From Paenibacillus sp. JJ-223 (GTDB lineage: Bacteria; Bacillota; Bacilli; Paenibacillales; Paenibacillaceae), in assembly GCF_927798175.1 (NCBI RefSeq), contig NZ_CAKMMP010000028.1, positions 1 through 49,557 on the forward strand: a stretch of 49,557 nucleotides of DNA, read 5' to 3'. Position numbers and translations under genes: made by a program. A model generated the notes under the pieces. The model was not told the origin of the DNA. It ran no database searches and saw only the letters and a list, made by a program, of their open reading frames with translations. Below, piece by piece: positions 22,237 to 31,442 of this stretch (its first letter is position 1; each line of letters starts with the position of its first letter).

Positions 22237-24231
22237 TCACCATGTCAGACCTCCGAAAATGGCTTCTATTAGTTTGGTTGCGCCCAGGCTCCAGCGGAAT
22301 TGGACGGGCTCATCCAGGCCGGCTTTTAAAAAATTGTTCATATGCCGGTTCTCCAGCACCATGCTGTACAGCGGGTCGGTCATGGCCCAGGAGACGGGAG
22401 AAGAATAAGTGAGACGGTAAGTAATCCGCTCTTCCCGTCCATCCCATTGCTTGTTCACGACGTGGCCGTCTTCAAACACGATCCGAACGGGCACGCCCTT
22501 GTAATCACTGCCTTTTTTCTGGACCGTGATAGACGATTCATACCAGGTGTTACCTTCCTTTTGCACGGGTTTCACCGAGATTTTTTCAACCGCGAAGTCG
22601 GCCATGCCGCTGCCGTATACGTACTGGTTGAAATATTCGGACCACGAGGCTCGCGTGACCTGTTCCACCACCCTCTGAAAATCCGTGGAGGAAGGATGTT
22701 TGAACCGGTACTTTTTGACGTAGGTCGAAAGAATACGTTCCATCGTTTTGGCGCCGACCTGCTGTTCGATGCCGAGAAGCACGAGTTTGCCGCGCGTATA
22801 CACGTTGGAGGCGTAGTCATTCTGCGAATCGAACTTCCACGACTCTTGCGTAAGCGGGGCAGGGGAGGTAATGAGACCAGCTTGTACAGGCAGGTTGGGA
22901 ATAAGGCCGTATTCCAGTTCCATCACCTTATCCTCGGCATAGGAGGTGAAGCCCTCATCCAACCAAGCCTCCTCGAATTCGTTGCTTGCGACCATACCGT
23001 AAAAATACTGATGCCCAATCTCGTGCACAACGGTGCGTTCCAGATCATAACCCGGGGACGTATCGTCCGCGCCAAACGCTGTAACGAGCGTTGGATACTC
23101 CATGCCGCCGGCACCGTTACCGGCTTTCGGAGGAACCACGATGGATAATGTGGAGTAAGGGTAACGCCCGAACCATTTGCTGTAATTGGTCAATGCGGCT
23201 TTGGCTGCATAGAAATAACGTTCTTTCAAGTCCTCATGGGCAGGATCCAAATATAGCTTGATGCGCACGCCAGGCACGTTGGGTGCGGAGAAGGGCTCTT
23301 CGGCATAGACGAAGTCCGGTGAGGCGGCCCAGGCAAAATCATGCACGTCGTCGGCATAGAATTGATAGATTTTTTCTCCGTTTTTTACGACAGAGGGTCT
23401 GGTTGGGAAACCTGTGGCTGCCACCTTGTATTTCTCCGGTACCCGAATGCGTACGCTATAGATGCCAAAATCCGAATAAAATTCCGAGTTGCCGTGGTAC
23501 TGGTGCAGGTTCCACCCTTCAACGGCACGGTCTCTACGGCCTGCAGGCTCGTAGACGCTCAGTTTGGGAAACCACTGGCCTGCCATGACGAAATTGCCCG
23601 CGGTGCCCATTCGGGCAAAGATTTGGGGGAGCTTGACCTCAAATCGGGTATGCAGCGTGATGGTTTCTCCGCCTTTGACCGGTTTAGGCAAACGAACCTT
23701 GATTAATGTACGATCCTTGATATTACCGTCGTCCGGTTGAACATACTGCATGCGATGCATTAGGGAGAGCCCGTCCTCCGTTTTCATCTCAGTAATCGTC
23801 ATGGAACCGTAACCGTTCGCCGGCATGACGTCACCTCGCAGTTTTCCGCCCGATTCTTGCATGAATGTTGTGTTTTGGGAGGAAAAGGCGTTGGGGTACA
23901 GATGAAAGTAAAGCTCGTTGACTGTCTTTTTGCCCGGATGGGTCCAAGTGAGGGTCTGCGTTCCTTGAAGGACGTTATCATCCGCCAGCTTCACGTCGAT
24001 GTGATATTCCACCACGCGATCACTGAGCACTTCTGCAGTGGGTGTCTGCACGCTCTCAGGGGAGTTCGGGAGCTGTGCGGGTGCCACAGGCTTGCCCGAT
24101 TCCGGAGCGAACGCGGGCAATTCGGATATTGTGGCTTGGGGTTTACCCAGAATGAACCATGCCGCTCCGGCTAGAAGAAAAAGGACAAGACATGCAGTGA
24201 GCCGGATCTTGGCGCGTCGTGAAATCATCAT
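22237..24231 (-). CDS. Membrane-anchored M1-family zinc metallopeptidase
   Basis: The 664-aa product has an N-terminal signal-anchor (~10-28), so the catalytic part faces outside. A beta-sandwich domain (~70-270, starting VVEYHIDVKLADDNVLQGTQTLTW) precedes the gluzincin domain. The zinc site is H403-E-I-G-H407 with Glu426 eighteen residues later (NEFEEAWLDEGF). The substrate-binding motif is GAGGMEYP (377-380) in place of the GAMEN of aminopeptidase N, as in several bacterial M1 relatives. It probably trims peptides at the cell surface; substrates are unknown. ATG 24231 has GGGAGG seven bases upstream. A multi-span membrane protein gene follows in the same operon. Confidence 0.92.
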   Translation of the reverse strand: MMISRRAKIRLTACLVLFLLAGAAWFILGKPQATISELPAFAPESGKPVAPAQLPNSPESVQTPTAEVLSDRVVEYHIDVKLADDNVLQGTQTLTWTHPGKKTVNELYFHLYPNAFSSQNTTFMQESGGKLRGDVMPANGYGSMTITEMKTEDGLSLMHRMQYVQPDDGNIKDRTLIKVRLPKPVKGGETITLHTRFEVKLPQIFARMGTAGNFVMAGQWFPKLSVYEPAGRRDRAVEGWNLHQYHGNSEFYSDFGIYSVRIRVPEKYKVAATGFPTRPSVVKNGEKIYQFYADDVHDFAWAASPDFVYAEEPFSAPNVPGVRIKLYLDPAHEDLKERYFYAAKAALTNYSKWFGRYPYSTLSIVVPPKAGNGAGGMEYPTLVTAFGADDTSPGYDLERTVVHEIGHQYFYGMVASNEFEEAWLDEGFTSYAEDKVMELEYGLIPNLPVQAGLITSPAPLTQESWKFDSQNDYASNVYTRGKLVLLGIEQQVGAKTMERILSTYVKKYRFKHPSSTDFQRVVEQVTRASWSEYFNQYVYGSGMADFAVEKISVKPVQKEGNTWYESSITVQKKGSDYKGVPVRIVFEDGHVVNKQWDGREERITYRLTYSSPVSWAMTDPLYSMVLENRHMNNFLKAGLDEPVQFRWSLGATKLIEAIFGGLTW

Positions 24232-24244
24232 TCAATACCTCCCG

Positions 24245-24300
24245 TTGACAAGCATCTACAGCATGTATATGTTTGCAACCGGACGATTATTAGTTAAAAT
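24245..24300 (+). promoter_or_regulatory. Candidate promoters of the ywhD-like gene
   Basis: Two overlapping sigma-A-type candidates: TTGACA (24245-24250) with TATGTT 17 bases later, and TTGCAA (24273-24278) with TAAAAT (24295-24300) after 16 bases. Confidence 0.5.
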
Positions 24301-24328
24301 ATTGGTATCAACCCTTGGAGGCTAGAAC

Positions 24329-24832
24329 ATGGATCAGAACGAGCAAAACGGCAAGAAACAGATTGCCTTGAATATCGTAAGTTCAAAAAGCAAGCATAAA
24401 GGTTTTGGAGCAGGATCCATCGACCTGAACAACCTTTCCCCAGTCATCATCGACCAAGGGGAGGCCAAAATCGATATTGGTGCAATGCATGCAAAAAGCA
24501 AGGTGGAGCGAGGCATCAAATTTTCAACAAATCGGGAAGACGTACCGAACGGACGCCAGGTTTGGCTGGTATGGGTAGCCGTGGATCGCAACGAGAACGG
24601 GCAGCTGTATGGTGGAGCTACCGCGTGCGAGATGTGGATCGATACAGAGGCAAAACGAGGCTGGAAATTGCTTGCAGATCACGTCAATCGTATGGACTAC
24701 GCACTGAAACGCCGCATTATGCTGGATGAGCTTGGACCCGCGGAACGTGCGGCGCTCAAGAATTTGCTGATCTCCCACAATGAAGATTGGTGGAACGCTT
24801 CCCCGGATGAGTTGAAAGAAGCGTTGGCATAA
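24329..24832 (+). CDS. ywhD: YwhD-family protein
   Basis: The 167-aa product closely resembles B. subtilis YwhD. Shared stretches include HKGFGAGSIDLNNLSPV, DIGAMHAKSKVERGIKF and VPNGRQVWLVWV, with WWNASPDELKEAL at the C-terminus. The function of the family is not established; it is cytoplasmic and has no signal or membrane segment. The start ATG 24329 has GGAGG about six bases upstream. In B. subtilis ywhD lies beside ywhE (pbpG), ywhF (speE) and ywhG (speB); the same neighbours follow here, which supports the identity. It is convergent with pbpG across a shared terminator. Confidence 0.9.
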   Translation: MDQNEQNGKKQIALNIVSSKSKHKGFGAGSIDLNNLSPVIIDQGEAKIDIGAMHAKSKVERGIKFSTNREDVPNGRQVWLVWVAVDRNENGQLYGGATACEMWIDTEAKRGWKLLADHVNRMDYALKRRIMLDELGPAERAALKNLLISHNEDWWNASPDELKEALA

Positions 24833-24895
24833 CAACGAAGCATTGGCGTAACTGCCGCTTGCATCATCAGGGTTTAACCTGATTGAACGAACGTC

Positions 24896-24938
24896 AAAAG
24901 AGCCCTGCAGCCTGATTCATTCGGCTTGCAGGGCTTTT
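24896..24938. terminator. Bidirectional terminator between ywhD and pbpG
   Basis: AAAAGAGCCCTGCAGCC pairs with GGCTTGCAGGGCTTTT (one bulge), with A/T tracts on both sides. Confidence 0.87.
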
Positions 24939-25010
24939 GCGTTATGCCGCATTGGCTGCAGCGGTATTATTCGTCATTTGGATAATTCGGAAAGGGTGGG
25001 GTCAATAGCG

Positions 25011-27089
25011 CTATTCCACCCACCAGCGTTTAAAGTCCTTCCACCAGGAATGCTTTTCCTCCTGCAGCGCTTGTTCGCTCTGTTGATCAGGCTTACTGTG
25101 GTCTGCAGCATCTTTAGGATCCGAATCGGCACCCCGGCATACATCGGTTGGTTCCGTTCCCGCCATAAACACTTCGAGCCGCTTCTCTGCGCAACCGTTG
25201 CCTGCCAATTGTCCGGTTTCCGGATTGATGTACACGCTCACGACGTTATCCGGTACCGGGAATATTTTGGGCGGCACGCTCGCCAGCGCCTGTTCGGTAA
25301 ATTGGGCAAAGATGGGAGCAGCCCGTCTTCCGTCCGAGGTGGATATGGATTTTCCTTGATCATAACCCACCCATACGGCAGTGGACAGCTCGGGCGTGAA
25401 GCCGACAAGCCAGGCATCGGTGTTGGTTGTGCCGGTTTTGCCTGCCACGGGGCGTTTCATCGTTGCCGATACCCGGTTGCCGGTTCCGCCACTCTCGAAC
25501 ACACTCTCCATTAAACGTGTCAGAACATACGCTGCAGAGGGCTCAACGACCGTTTCTGCCTTGGTTTGCGGCGCTTCATACAGCACTCTTCCGGCTGCAT
25601 CCGTTATCTGGAGAATTGCGACGGGTGGGGTACGCTGCCCGCCTGCGGCGATAACGGAAAACGCCGAGGCCATCTCGAGCGGGCTGACTGGCGAAGTGCC
25701 GAGCGCAAGGGAAGGCACCGGGCTGAGGTTGCTTGTAATCCCCAACGTATGGGCCATGTCCACGACCTTTTCCGGTCCGATCTTCATGATCGTATTGACC
25801 GCATAGATATTGTCCGAAGCTGCTATGGCTTGCCTCAAATCAATTTCGCCCAAATACTTGTCTCCAAAATTGCCGGGCTTATAGGTTTTGCGGTCGTTAT
25901 CATAATGGAACAAGGTAGGTTCACTATTAAAGATGGAGGCACTCGTGAGCTGTTTGGACTCCAGTGCCGCCAAATACATGATCGGTTTGAAAGCCGAGCC
26001 TGGCTGGCGGGTCGTTGCCAGCACATGATTGATCTGGCTGGTGCGATAATTTTTGCCGCCGACCATCGCTTTGATATACCCGGTTCGCGGGTCAATGGAA
26101 ATCAGGGCCGTTTCCAGCTCGCTTTTGGGATCCATGCCTTTAGCTACAGCGTCCTCGGCTGCTTTTTGCATGCGCAGGTCAAGGGTGGTATAGATATTCA
26201 GTCCTCCATGGTCCAGCATGGCTTCACTGATGCCCAGCTCGTTGATCGCCAGGCTGCGGATATAGTCACGGAAATAAGGTGCCTGCTCCACCGTTTTGCG
26301 CTCGCTTTCCGGCTTGAAGGAGAGTATTTCCTCATAGGCCTTATCCGCCTCGGATTGCGTGATTTTTCCGGTTTCCGCCATGGAATTCAGTACGATGCGC
26401 TGGCGGTCTTTGGCGTTTTTCATATGATTATATGGAGAGTAATAGGTCGGACCCTTCGGGATGCCGGCGAGCATGGCGCTTTCCGCCAAGTCGAGCTGAT
26501 TGGCCGATTTGCCGAAATACATTCTTGCGGCTGATTCGATTCCATACGCTCCATGACCGTAATAAATCTCGTTTAGATACATCTGCAGAATTTCATCCTT
26601 GCTGTACTTCATCTCCAATTGAGCGGTATAGATGGCTTCCTTGGCTTTTCGGGTCCACGTCTTTTCATGGGACAGATACAGGTTGCGTGCAAGCTGCTGG
26701 GTGAGCGTGCTGGCCCCCTGGGACATTTGCATATGCTGCAGATTGACCAATACGGCCCGTCCCAGTCCGCGAATGTCGAAACCGTGGTGGTCATAAAACT
26801 TGCGGTCTTCAACAGCCAACGTCGCGTTGATCAGGTCAGGAGAAATGGCATCAAGCTGCACGGGAACCGAATCTTTGCCTCCGGCAGAAAACGTGGCGAT
26901 GACCTCGCCCTGGCTGTCCAGCAGCCTTGAATTCCGGTCAGAATCGGCTAAAGGCAGACTGGTTGCATATAAATAGACAAGTCCCGCAGCTGCAGCGATG
27001 AGGCTGAGCATGAGGAGCAGGGACAGGCCTTTGATCCACTTCCATAGGCGGAACCCGCGTTTGCGGGTCTTCTGGGCAGGTTGTTTCAT
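25011..27089 (-). CDS. pbpG: Class A penicillin-binding protein (PbpG/PBP1A-like)
   Basis: This bifunctional enzyme polymerises glycan strands and cross-links peptides. The 692-aa product has a short basic cytoplasmic tail, one membrane segment (~22-42) and a GT51 glycosyltransferase domain with the catalytic Glu94 in EDRKFYDHHG and the GASTLTQQLARN motif. The transpeptidase domain carries S365-A-F-K368, S425-D-N427 and K551-T-G. The C-terminus is a polar tail. In B. subtilis the gene beside ywhD and speE is pbpG (PBP2d), expressed in the forespore. Here gene order supports the same name; sporulation control is not shown. AAAGGAG precedes the ATG by eight bases. Confidence 0.94.
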   Translation of the reverse strand: MKQPAQKTRKRGFRLWKWIKGLSLLLMLSLIAAAAGLVYLYATSLPLADSDRNSRLLDSQGEVIATFSAGGKDSVPVQLDAISPDLINATLAVEDRKFYDHHGFDIRGLGRAVLVNLQHMQMSQGASTLTQQLARNLYLSHEKTWTRKAKEAIYTAQLEMKYSKDEILQMYLNEIYYGHGAYGIESAARMYFGKSANQLDLAESAMLAGIPKGPTYYSPYNHMKNAKDRQRIVLNSMAETGKITQSEADKAYEEILSFKPESERKTVEQAPYFRDYIRSLAINELGISEAMLDHGGLNIYTTLDLRMQKAAEDAVAKGMDPKSELETALISIDPRTGYIKAMVGGKNYRTSQINHVLATTRQPGSAFKPIMYLAALESKQLTSASIFNSEPTLFHYDNDRKTYKPGNFGDKYLGEIDLRQAIAASDNIYAVNTIMKIGPEKVVDMAHTLGITSNLSPVPSLALGTSPVSPLEMASAFSVIAAGGQRTPPVAILQITDAAGRVLYEAPQTKAETVVEPSAAYVLTRLMESVFESGGTGNRVSATMKRPVAGKTGTTNTDAWLVGFTPELSTAVWVGYDQGKSISTSDGRRAAPIFAQFTEQALASVPPKIFPVPDNVVSVYINPETGQLAGNGCAEKRLEVFMAGTEPTDVCRGADSDPKDAADHSKPDQQSEQALQEEKHSWWKDFKRWWVE

Positions 27090-27499
27090 GGGACGGGCTC
27101 CTTTCTTTTATTTCCAGTATGGGATTCTGTTGTAAGGTATATTCAGTTTAGCCGGAGTCCTTGTAAATTGTAGCATTTTCACGGAAAAAAACCGTTTTGC
27201 AGATGAAACATCTATCGCGTATAATGCAAAAGGGTAATGAAAAGGTACTGTTCAGCACAACATACAGAAGGCACGATCCATTGATCGGTATAACGCTGTG
27301 TAGTTTGGTTGAATGGTACGATACGGCTTATCATCTGATCCGGTTTGTCTCCTGTCGTAAATGAAGTGAGTGCGGACTTTCCCGCTGGCCTCAGCGAGTT
27401 CCGTTGCCAAGGCCGAATTGTTGGACGAGTTCGGACGTTCCTGATGGCGAAGCTTTCGGGACGCCCTGAGCATCAACTATACGGAAAGAAGGTAGGATC
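27090..27499 (+). promoter_or_regulatory. speE promoter and a ~270-base untranslated leader
   Basis: TTGCAG (27197-27202), 17 bases, TATAAT (27220-27225): a strong promoter ~275 bases ahead of speE. No gene with a ribosome binding site lies between them. The leader has local inverted repeats such as CCGAA...TTCGG near 27412-27434. No known riboswitch is recognised. The left part (27090-27180) is the pbpG upstream region on the minus strand. Confidence 0.6.
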
Positions 27500-28327
27500 A
27501 TGGAATTGTGGTTTACGGAGAAGCAGACTCCCACATTCGGGATCACTGCGAAGATCAAACAGACCTATGTTCATGAGCAAACGGAATTTCAGGATTTGGC
27601 GATGATTGAGACAGAAGAGTTCGGCAACATGCTGGTGTTGGACGGAATGGTCATGACCACGGTAAAAGATGAGTTCGTGTACCATGAAATGGCGGCTCAT
27701 CCTGCCCTGAATACACATCCGAACCCGAAAAGGGTTCTGGTCGTGGGAGGCGGCGACGGCGGCGTGATTCGCGAGGTCATCAAGCATGATGCCGTAGAAA
27801 AAGCCGTTTTGGTTGAAATCGACGGCAAAGTCATCGAGTATTCCAAAACATATTTGCCCGAAATAGCCGGCAAACTGAACGAGCCTAACGTTGAAGTGCT
27901 CGTGAATGACGGCTATATGCACATTATTGAACATAAAGACGAATACGATGTCATCATCGTTGATTCGACGGAACCCGTAGGTCCTGCGGCGCCTTTGTTT
28001 GAACGCGGTTTCTACCAAGGCATATACGAAGCGTTGAAGGAAGACGGCATCTTTGTGGCCCAGACAGATAACCCCTGGTTCAAGGCGGATCTGATCCAAA
28101 AGGTCAACAAGGATGTTAAAGAGATTTTCCCGATCGTGCGCGTATACGGGTGCAATATTCCGACATACCCGAGCGGCCTTTGGACGTTCACGATGGGCAG
28201 CAAGACGCATGACCCGCTCAGCGTCGACGAGACTCGAATTCCCGAATTGGATACCAGGTATTATTCCTCGCGATTGCATAAGGCAGCCTTTGTGCTCCCC
28301 AAGTTCGTGGAGGACCTGACGAAATAA
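27500..28327 (+). CDS. speE: Spermidine synthase (polyamine aminopropyltransferase)
   Basis: SpeE transfers an aminopropyl group from decarboxylated S-adenosylmethionine to putrescine, giving spermidine and methylthioadenosine. The 275-aa product has the family motifs: an N-terminal beta domain with LVLDGMVMTTVKDEFVYHEM, the cofactor loop VVGGGDGGVIRE (82-92) and the catalytic D155-S-T-E-P. The tail motif SGLWTFTMGSK is also present. The start ATG 27500 is preceded by AAGAAGGTAGGATC. Agmatinase (speB) follows 14 bases later, so the operon makes putrescine from agmatine and converts it on to spermidine. The arginine decarboxylase that supplies agmatine is not in the window. Confidence 0.98.
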   Translation: MELWFTEKQTPTFGITAKIKQTYVHEQTEFQDLAMIETEEFGNMLVLDGMVMTTVKDEFVYHEMAAHPALNTHPNPKRVLVVGGGDGGVIREVIKHDAVEKAVLVEIDGKVIEYSKTYLPEIAGKLNEPNVEVLVNDGYMHIIEHKDEYDVIIVDSTEPVGPAAPLFERGFYQGIYEALKEDGIFVAQTDNPWFKADLIQKVNKDVKEIFPIVRVYGCNIPTYPSGLWTFTMGSKTHDPLSVDETRIPELDTRYYSSRLHKAAFVLPKFVEDLTK

Positions 28328-28341
28328 GGAGGACATTATTC

Positions 28342-29211
28342 ATGAAATTGGATCAAGCCTATTCCGGCAACGTATTTATTTGCAGCTCCGAAGATTACGA
28401 AAACTCCAAAGCGGTGATTTACGGCATGCCGATGGACTATACCGTCAGCTTCCGTCCCGGCTCTCGTTTCGGCCCGTCCCATATCCGCCAGGCATCGGTT
28501 GGTCTGGAAGAGTACAGCCCATACTTGGACAAAAGCATTGTGGATATGACGTACTTTGATGCAGGCGATCTGCTTCTGCCTTTCGGCAATGCCGGACGCA
28601 GCCTTGACGTCATTAGCGAATACATCGGCGGCCTGCTGGCGGATGACAAATTTCCGATCGGTCTTGGCGGGGAACATCTCGTCACTTGGCCAGTCATTCA
28701 GCAAATGCACAAAAAGTATCCGGACCTGATCCTGATTCATATCGATGCGCATGCTGACCTGCGCGAGCAATACGAAGGCGAACCGCTGTCCCACTCTACG
28801 CCGGTACGCAAAGCTGCCGAATTGATGGGCGGCAAAAACATTTATCAATTCGGTATTCGTTCCGGTTCCCGCGAAGAGTTCCAATATGGCCGCGAAAACA
28901 TCAACTTTTATCCGTTCGAAGTAGCCGCCCCGCTGAAGGAAGCCTTGCCAAGCATGGGCAACCGTCCGGTATACGTGACGATCGACATCGACGTGCTTGA
29001 CCCGTCGGCTGCGCCAGGCACAGGTACCGCCGAAGCGGGAGGCATTACGTCCAAAGAGCTGCTTGAAGCGGTACACTTGATTGCAGGTTCCGGCGTGAAC
29101 GTTGTGGGCTGCGACCTGGTCGAGGTGGCTCCGATCTACGATCCGACGCAACAGACGCAAATCGTTGCAGCAAAACTGATTCGCGAAATGCTGCTTGGAT
29201 TCGTGAAGTAA
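28342..29211 (+). CDS. speB: Agmatinase
   Basis: The enzyme hydrolyses agmatine to putrescine and urea in the cytoplasm. The 289-aa product belongs to the ureohydrolase (arginase) family. Its binuclear manganese ligands are visible as His112 in GGEHL, D135-A-H137-A-D139 in HIDAHADL, and D215/D217 in IDIDVLDP. The start ATG 28342 has AAGGAGG about eight bases before it, directly after speE. This is the conserved speE-speB pair of Bacillota, supplying putrescine for the upstream gene product. A strong terminator follows. Confidence 0.98.
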   Translation: MKLDQAYSGNVFICSSEDYENSKAVIYGMPMDYTVSFRPGSRFGPSHIRQASVGLEEYSPYLDKSIVDMTYFDAGDLLLPFGNAGRSLDVISEYIGGLLADDKFPIGLGGEHLVTWPVIQQMHKKYPDLILIHIDAHADLREQYEGEPLSHSTPVRKAAELMGGKNIYQFGIRSGSREEFQYGRENINFYPFEVAAPLKEALPSMGNRPVYVTIDIDVLDPSAAPGTGTAEAGGITSKELLEAVHLIAGSGVNVVGCDLVEVAPIYDPTQQTQIVAAKLIREMLLGFVK

Positions 29212-29221
29212 CCGAGAATAA

Positions 29222-29278
29222 CGACGTCCTTTCTCTGCGTCAGGTTATGGCCTGCGCGGAAGGGGACGTTTTTTTTAT
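29222..29278 (+). terminator. speEB terminator
   Basis: ACGTCC...GGACGT closing stem with an inner stem (GCGTCAGG/CCTGCGC) and T8. Confidence 0.9.
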
Positions 29279-29626
29279 GGCCGGATGGTTTGTTGTAACG
29301 GGCGCTGATACCTTTGCCATGGATCAGACACGGACGGTGGAACGATGTGGAAGCAGCGGTTGTCCTGGGATCGAAACACTACGATATACGCTCTGACTTT
29401 TGGCTAAACACGGGAAGGATATGAATTAATAATTCTGTTATTTCATATATTGAACCACAATTTGAAGGTACAGTGTGATTTGCAGCCCCGTTGGTGTTCC
29501 CCAGAGGATTTTCCCTGCTGTGATAAGCTGGAAAGTCTTTTTTTGTGCGGTGATAATAACGGTTGAAACCCATGCCAAAAAATAGTATTGTAAGCGATAA
29601 CAATATAATTTGGGGAGGCAGGAATT
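29279..29626 (+). promoter_or_regulatory. abfA upstream region: cre site and AT-rich palindrome
   Basis: 29589-29602 reads TGTAAGCGATAACA, a full match to the CcpA catabolite-responsive element TGWAANCGNTNWCA. It lies 24 bases before the abfA start, overlapping or following the promoter. An exact palindrome GAATTA-A-TAATTC (29423-29435) lies inside a wider ATATGAA...TTTCATAT arrangement (29420-29448) that could bind a sugar-responsive regulator. No clear -35/-10 pair can be fixed; TATAAT at 29604-29609 is too close to the ribosome binding site to start a useful transcript. No other gene is seen. Confidence 0.75.
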
Positions 29627-31117
29627 ATGGTTGATGTTATTTTAAATTCAAATTCGGATAAAGGATTAATAAATCGTAATATTTATGGTCACTTTTCGGA
29701 GCACTTGGGGCGGTGCATCTATGAGGGGTTATGGGTGGGGGAGGACTCGCCCATTCCAAATACGGACGGCATTCGCAATGACGTGTTGACAGCGCTGCAG
29801 AAGCTGAATATTCCGGTACTGCGGTGGCCGGGCGGATGCTTCGCCGATGAATATCACTGGAAAGATGGCGTCGGCCCCAAAAGCGAACGCGCGCGCATGA
29901 TCAACAACAACTGGGGCGGAGTGGAAGAAAACAACCATTTTGGCACGCATGAATTCCTCCGTTTGTGCGAATTGCTCGGCACAGAGCCTTACATTAGCGG
30001 GAATCTCGGGAGTGGAACCGTTCAAGAAATGCAGCAATGGGTCGAATACATCACGTTTGACGGCGAATCCCCGATGGCGAACTGGCGCAAATCCAACGGG
30101 CGTGAAAAGCCCTGGAAGCTGACCTATTTCGGGGTGGGCAACGAAAACTGGGGCTGCGGCGGAAACATGAGACCCGAGTATTACGCCGATGAATATCGCC
30201 GTTACTCCACATATGTGCGCAATTATTCCGACAACCGCATTTTCAAAATCGCCTGCGGTCCCAATGAGGACAACTATGAATGGACGGAAGTGCTGATGCG
30301 CGAAGCAGCACGTTTCATGGACGGATTAAGTCTGCACTATTACACGCTCCCGACAGGGAACTGGCAGGATAAAGGGGAAGCGACCGGATTTGACGAAGCA
30401 GCCTGGTTCCGCACTTTGAAACGCACGCTTCATATGGAAGAATTGATCGTGAAGCATTCGGAGATTATGGACAAATACGATCCGGAGAACAAGGTTGCGC
30501 TGATCATCGATGAGTGGGGGACGTGGTACAACGTGGAGCCGGGAACCAACCCGGGTTTCCTGTACCAGCAAAACACGATGCGGGATGCGCTTGTGGCGGG
30601 AATTAACCTGAACTTGTTCAACAATTACAATAAACGGGTGCAAATGGCCAATTTGGCGCAGATCGTCAATGTGCTGCAAGCTCTTGTGCTGACCGAGGGC
30701 GAACGTATGCTGCTTACTCCGACGTATCACGTCTTTGACATGTATCAGGTGCATATGGACGCGCAGCGATTGGAATTGAACTATGAGAGTCCGGCATACA
30801 CTTTCGGGGATGAGACCATTCCTCAGCTTAGCTTGTCCGCGTCCCGCAATGCGGAGGGAGTCGTTCATGTAACGGCGTGCAATCTGAGCCACACGGATGA
30901 ATTGGAAGTGGTTTGCCGTCTGGACTCCTTCCAAACTTCCGATGCGGCATCGGTATCGGGGCGAATCCTCCACCATGACGACTTCGGGGCATACAATACA
31001 TTTGAAGAACCGAACCGGGTTCAATTGGCGGATTGGAGCGATCTATCGCTAGAAAACAACGAATTGCGCTTCACGCTCCCTCCCGCATCCGTCGGCGTGA
31101 TTGCGTTGAAGGCATGA
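29627..31117 (+). CDS. abfA: Alpha-L-arabinofuranosidase (GH51)
   Basis: The enzyme releases terminal alpha-L-arabinofuranose from arabino-oligosaccharides. The 496-aa product is typical for intracellular GH51. The acid/base is Glu173 in GVGNENWGCGG and the nucleophile is Glu296 in IIDEWGTWY. The N-terminal IYGHFSEHLGRCIYEG and VLRWPGGCFADEYHW are family hallmarks. The C-terminal ~100 residues form the usual beta domain. There is no signal peptide, so substrates must be imported as oligosaccharides. GGGGAGG precedes ATG 29627. A CcpA site upstream implies glucose repression. A small cysteine-rich protein gene overlaps the stop codon. No arabinose transporter or ara genes are nearby. Confidence 0.97.
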   Translation: MVDVILNSNSDKGLINRNIYGHFSEHLGRCIYEGLWVGEDSPIPNTDGIRNDVLTALQKLNIPVLRWPGGCFADEYHWKDGVGPKSERARMINNNWGGVEENNHFGTHEFLRLCELLGTEPYISGNLGSGTVQEMQQWVEYITFDGESPMANWRKSNGREKPWKLTYFGVGNENWGCGGNMRPEYYADEYRRYSTYVRNYSDNRIFKIACGPNEDNYEWTEVLMREAARFMDGLSLHYYTLPTGNWQDKGEATGFDEAAWFRTLKRTLHMEELIVKHSEIMDKYDPENKVALIIDEWGTWYNVEPGTNPGFLYQQNTMRDALVAGINLNLFNNYNKRVQMANLAQIVNVLQALVLTEGERMLLTPTYHVFDMYQVHMDAQRLELNYESPAYTFGDETIPQLSLSASRNAEGVVHVTACNLSHTDELEVVCRLDSFQTSDAASVSGRILHHDDFGAYNTFEEPNRVQLADWSDLSLENNELRFTLPPASVGVIALKA

Positions 31118-31413
31118 CGGCGCCAATGTCCCAAACGGATGAACGCACGAATCGGCAGGGACGCTGCAAAGGATGCAGCGAGGAGCACGGCGTGCAGATC
31201 AGCGAGGCCAAACTGGCCAAACTCGTGGAGCTGGCTTCTCGGGCTCGCGCGGTTGTGACGGATGAGCGATACGCTAATCGGCTATCCATCTGTTCAAGTT
31301 GTCCGGGTTTGCAGTACGGGACCACCTGCCGTTACTGCGGCTGCATTGTTCATGTGCGCGCCAAACTGGCCGATTCGGTCTGTCCGTACCCTTATGAGCC
31401 GAGATGGAATTGA
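31114..31413 (+). CDS. Small cysteine-rich putative zinc-ribbon protein (DUF6171-like)
   Basis: The start ATG 31114 overlaps the abfA stop (ATGA), so translation is probably coupled; a longer in-frame reading upstream lies within abfA. The 99-aa product has an N-terminal CKGC, then a helical KLAKLVELASRARAVVTDERYANRLSIC region, then CSSCP, CRYCGC and a final CPYP. Paired CxxC motifs suggest bound zinc. The pattern fits DUF6171 proteins as I remember them; the function is unknown. Its link to arabinofuranosidase is probably chance co-transcription, since the family occurs in other contexts. Confidence 0.75.
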   Translation: MTAPMSQTDERTNRQGRCKGCSEEHGVQISEAKLAKLVELASRARAVVTDERYANRLSICSSCPGLQYGTTCRYCGCIVHVRAKLADSVCPYPYEPRWN

Positions 31414-31442
31414 ACGCTTGCGAATAATGAACGAATTTGGAT

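Noticed and set aside
21387..24325. Long plus-strand frames opposite the membrane protein and M1-type peptidase genes
   Set aside because: Antisense shadows of genes with clear motifs and ribosome binding sites on the minus strand.
27473..29160. Minus-strand frames over speE and speB
   Set aside because: Antisense shadows; SpeE and SpeB motifs are on the plus strand.
29379..29603. 74-codon minus-strand frame upstream of abfA
   Set aside because: No ribosome binding site, low-complexity odd composition, and it overlaps the cre site.
29604..29609. TATAAT as the abfA -10
   Set aside because: Transcription would start inside the ribosome binding site at 29612-29618 and no -35 is present.
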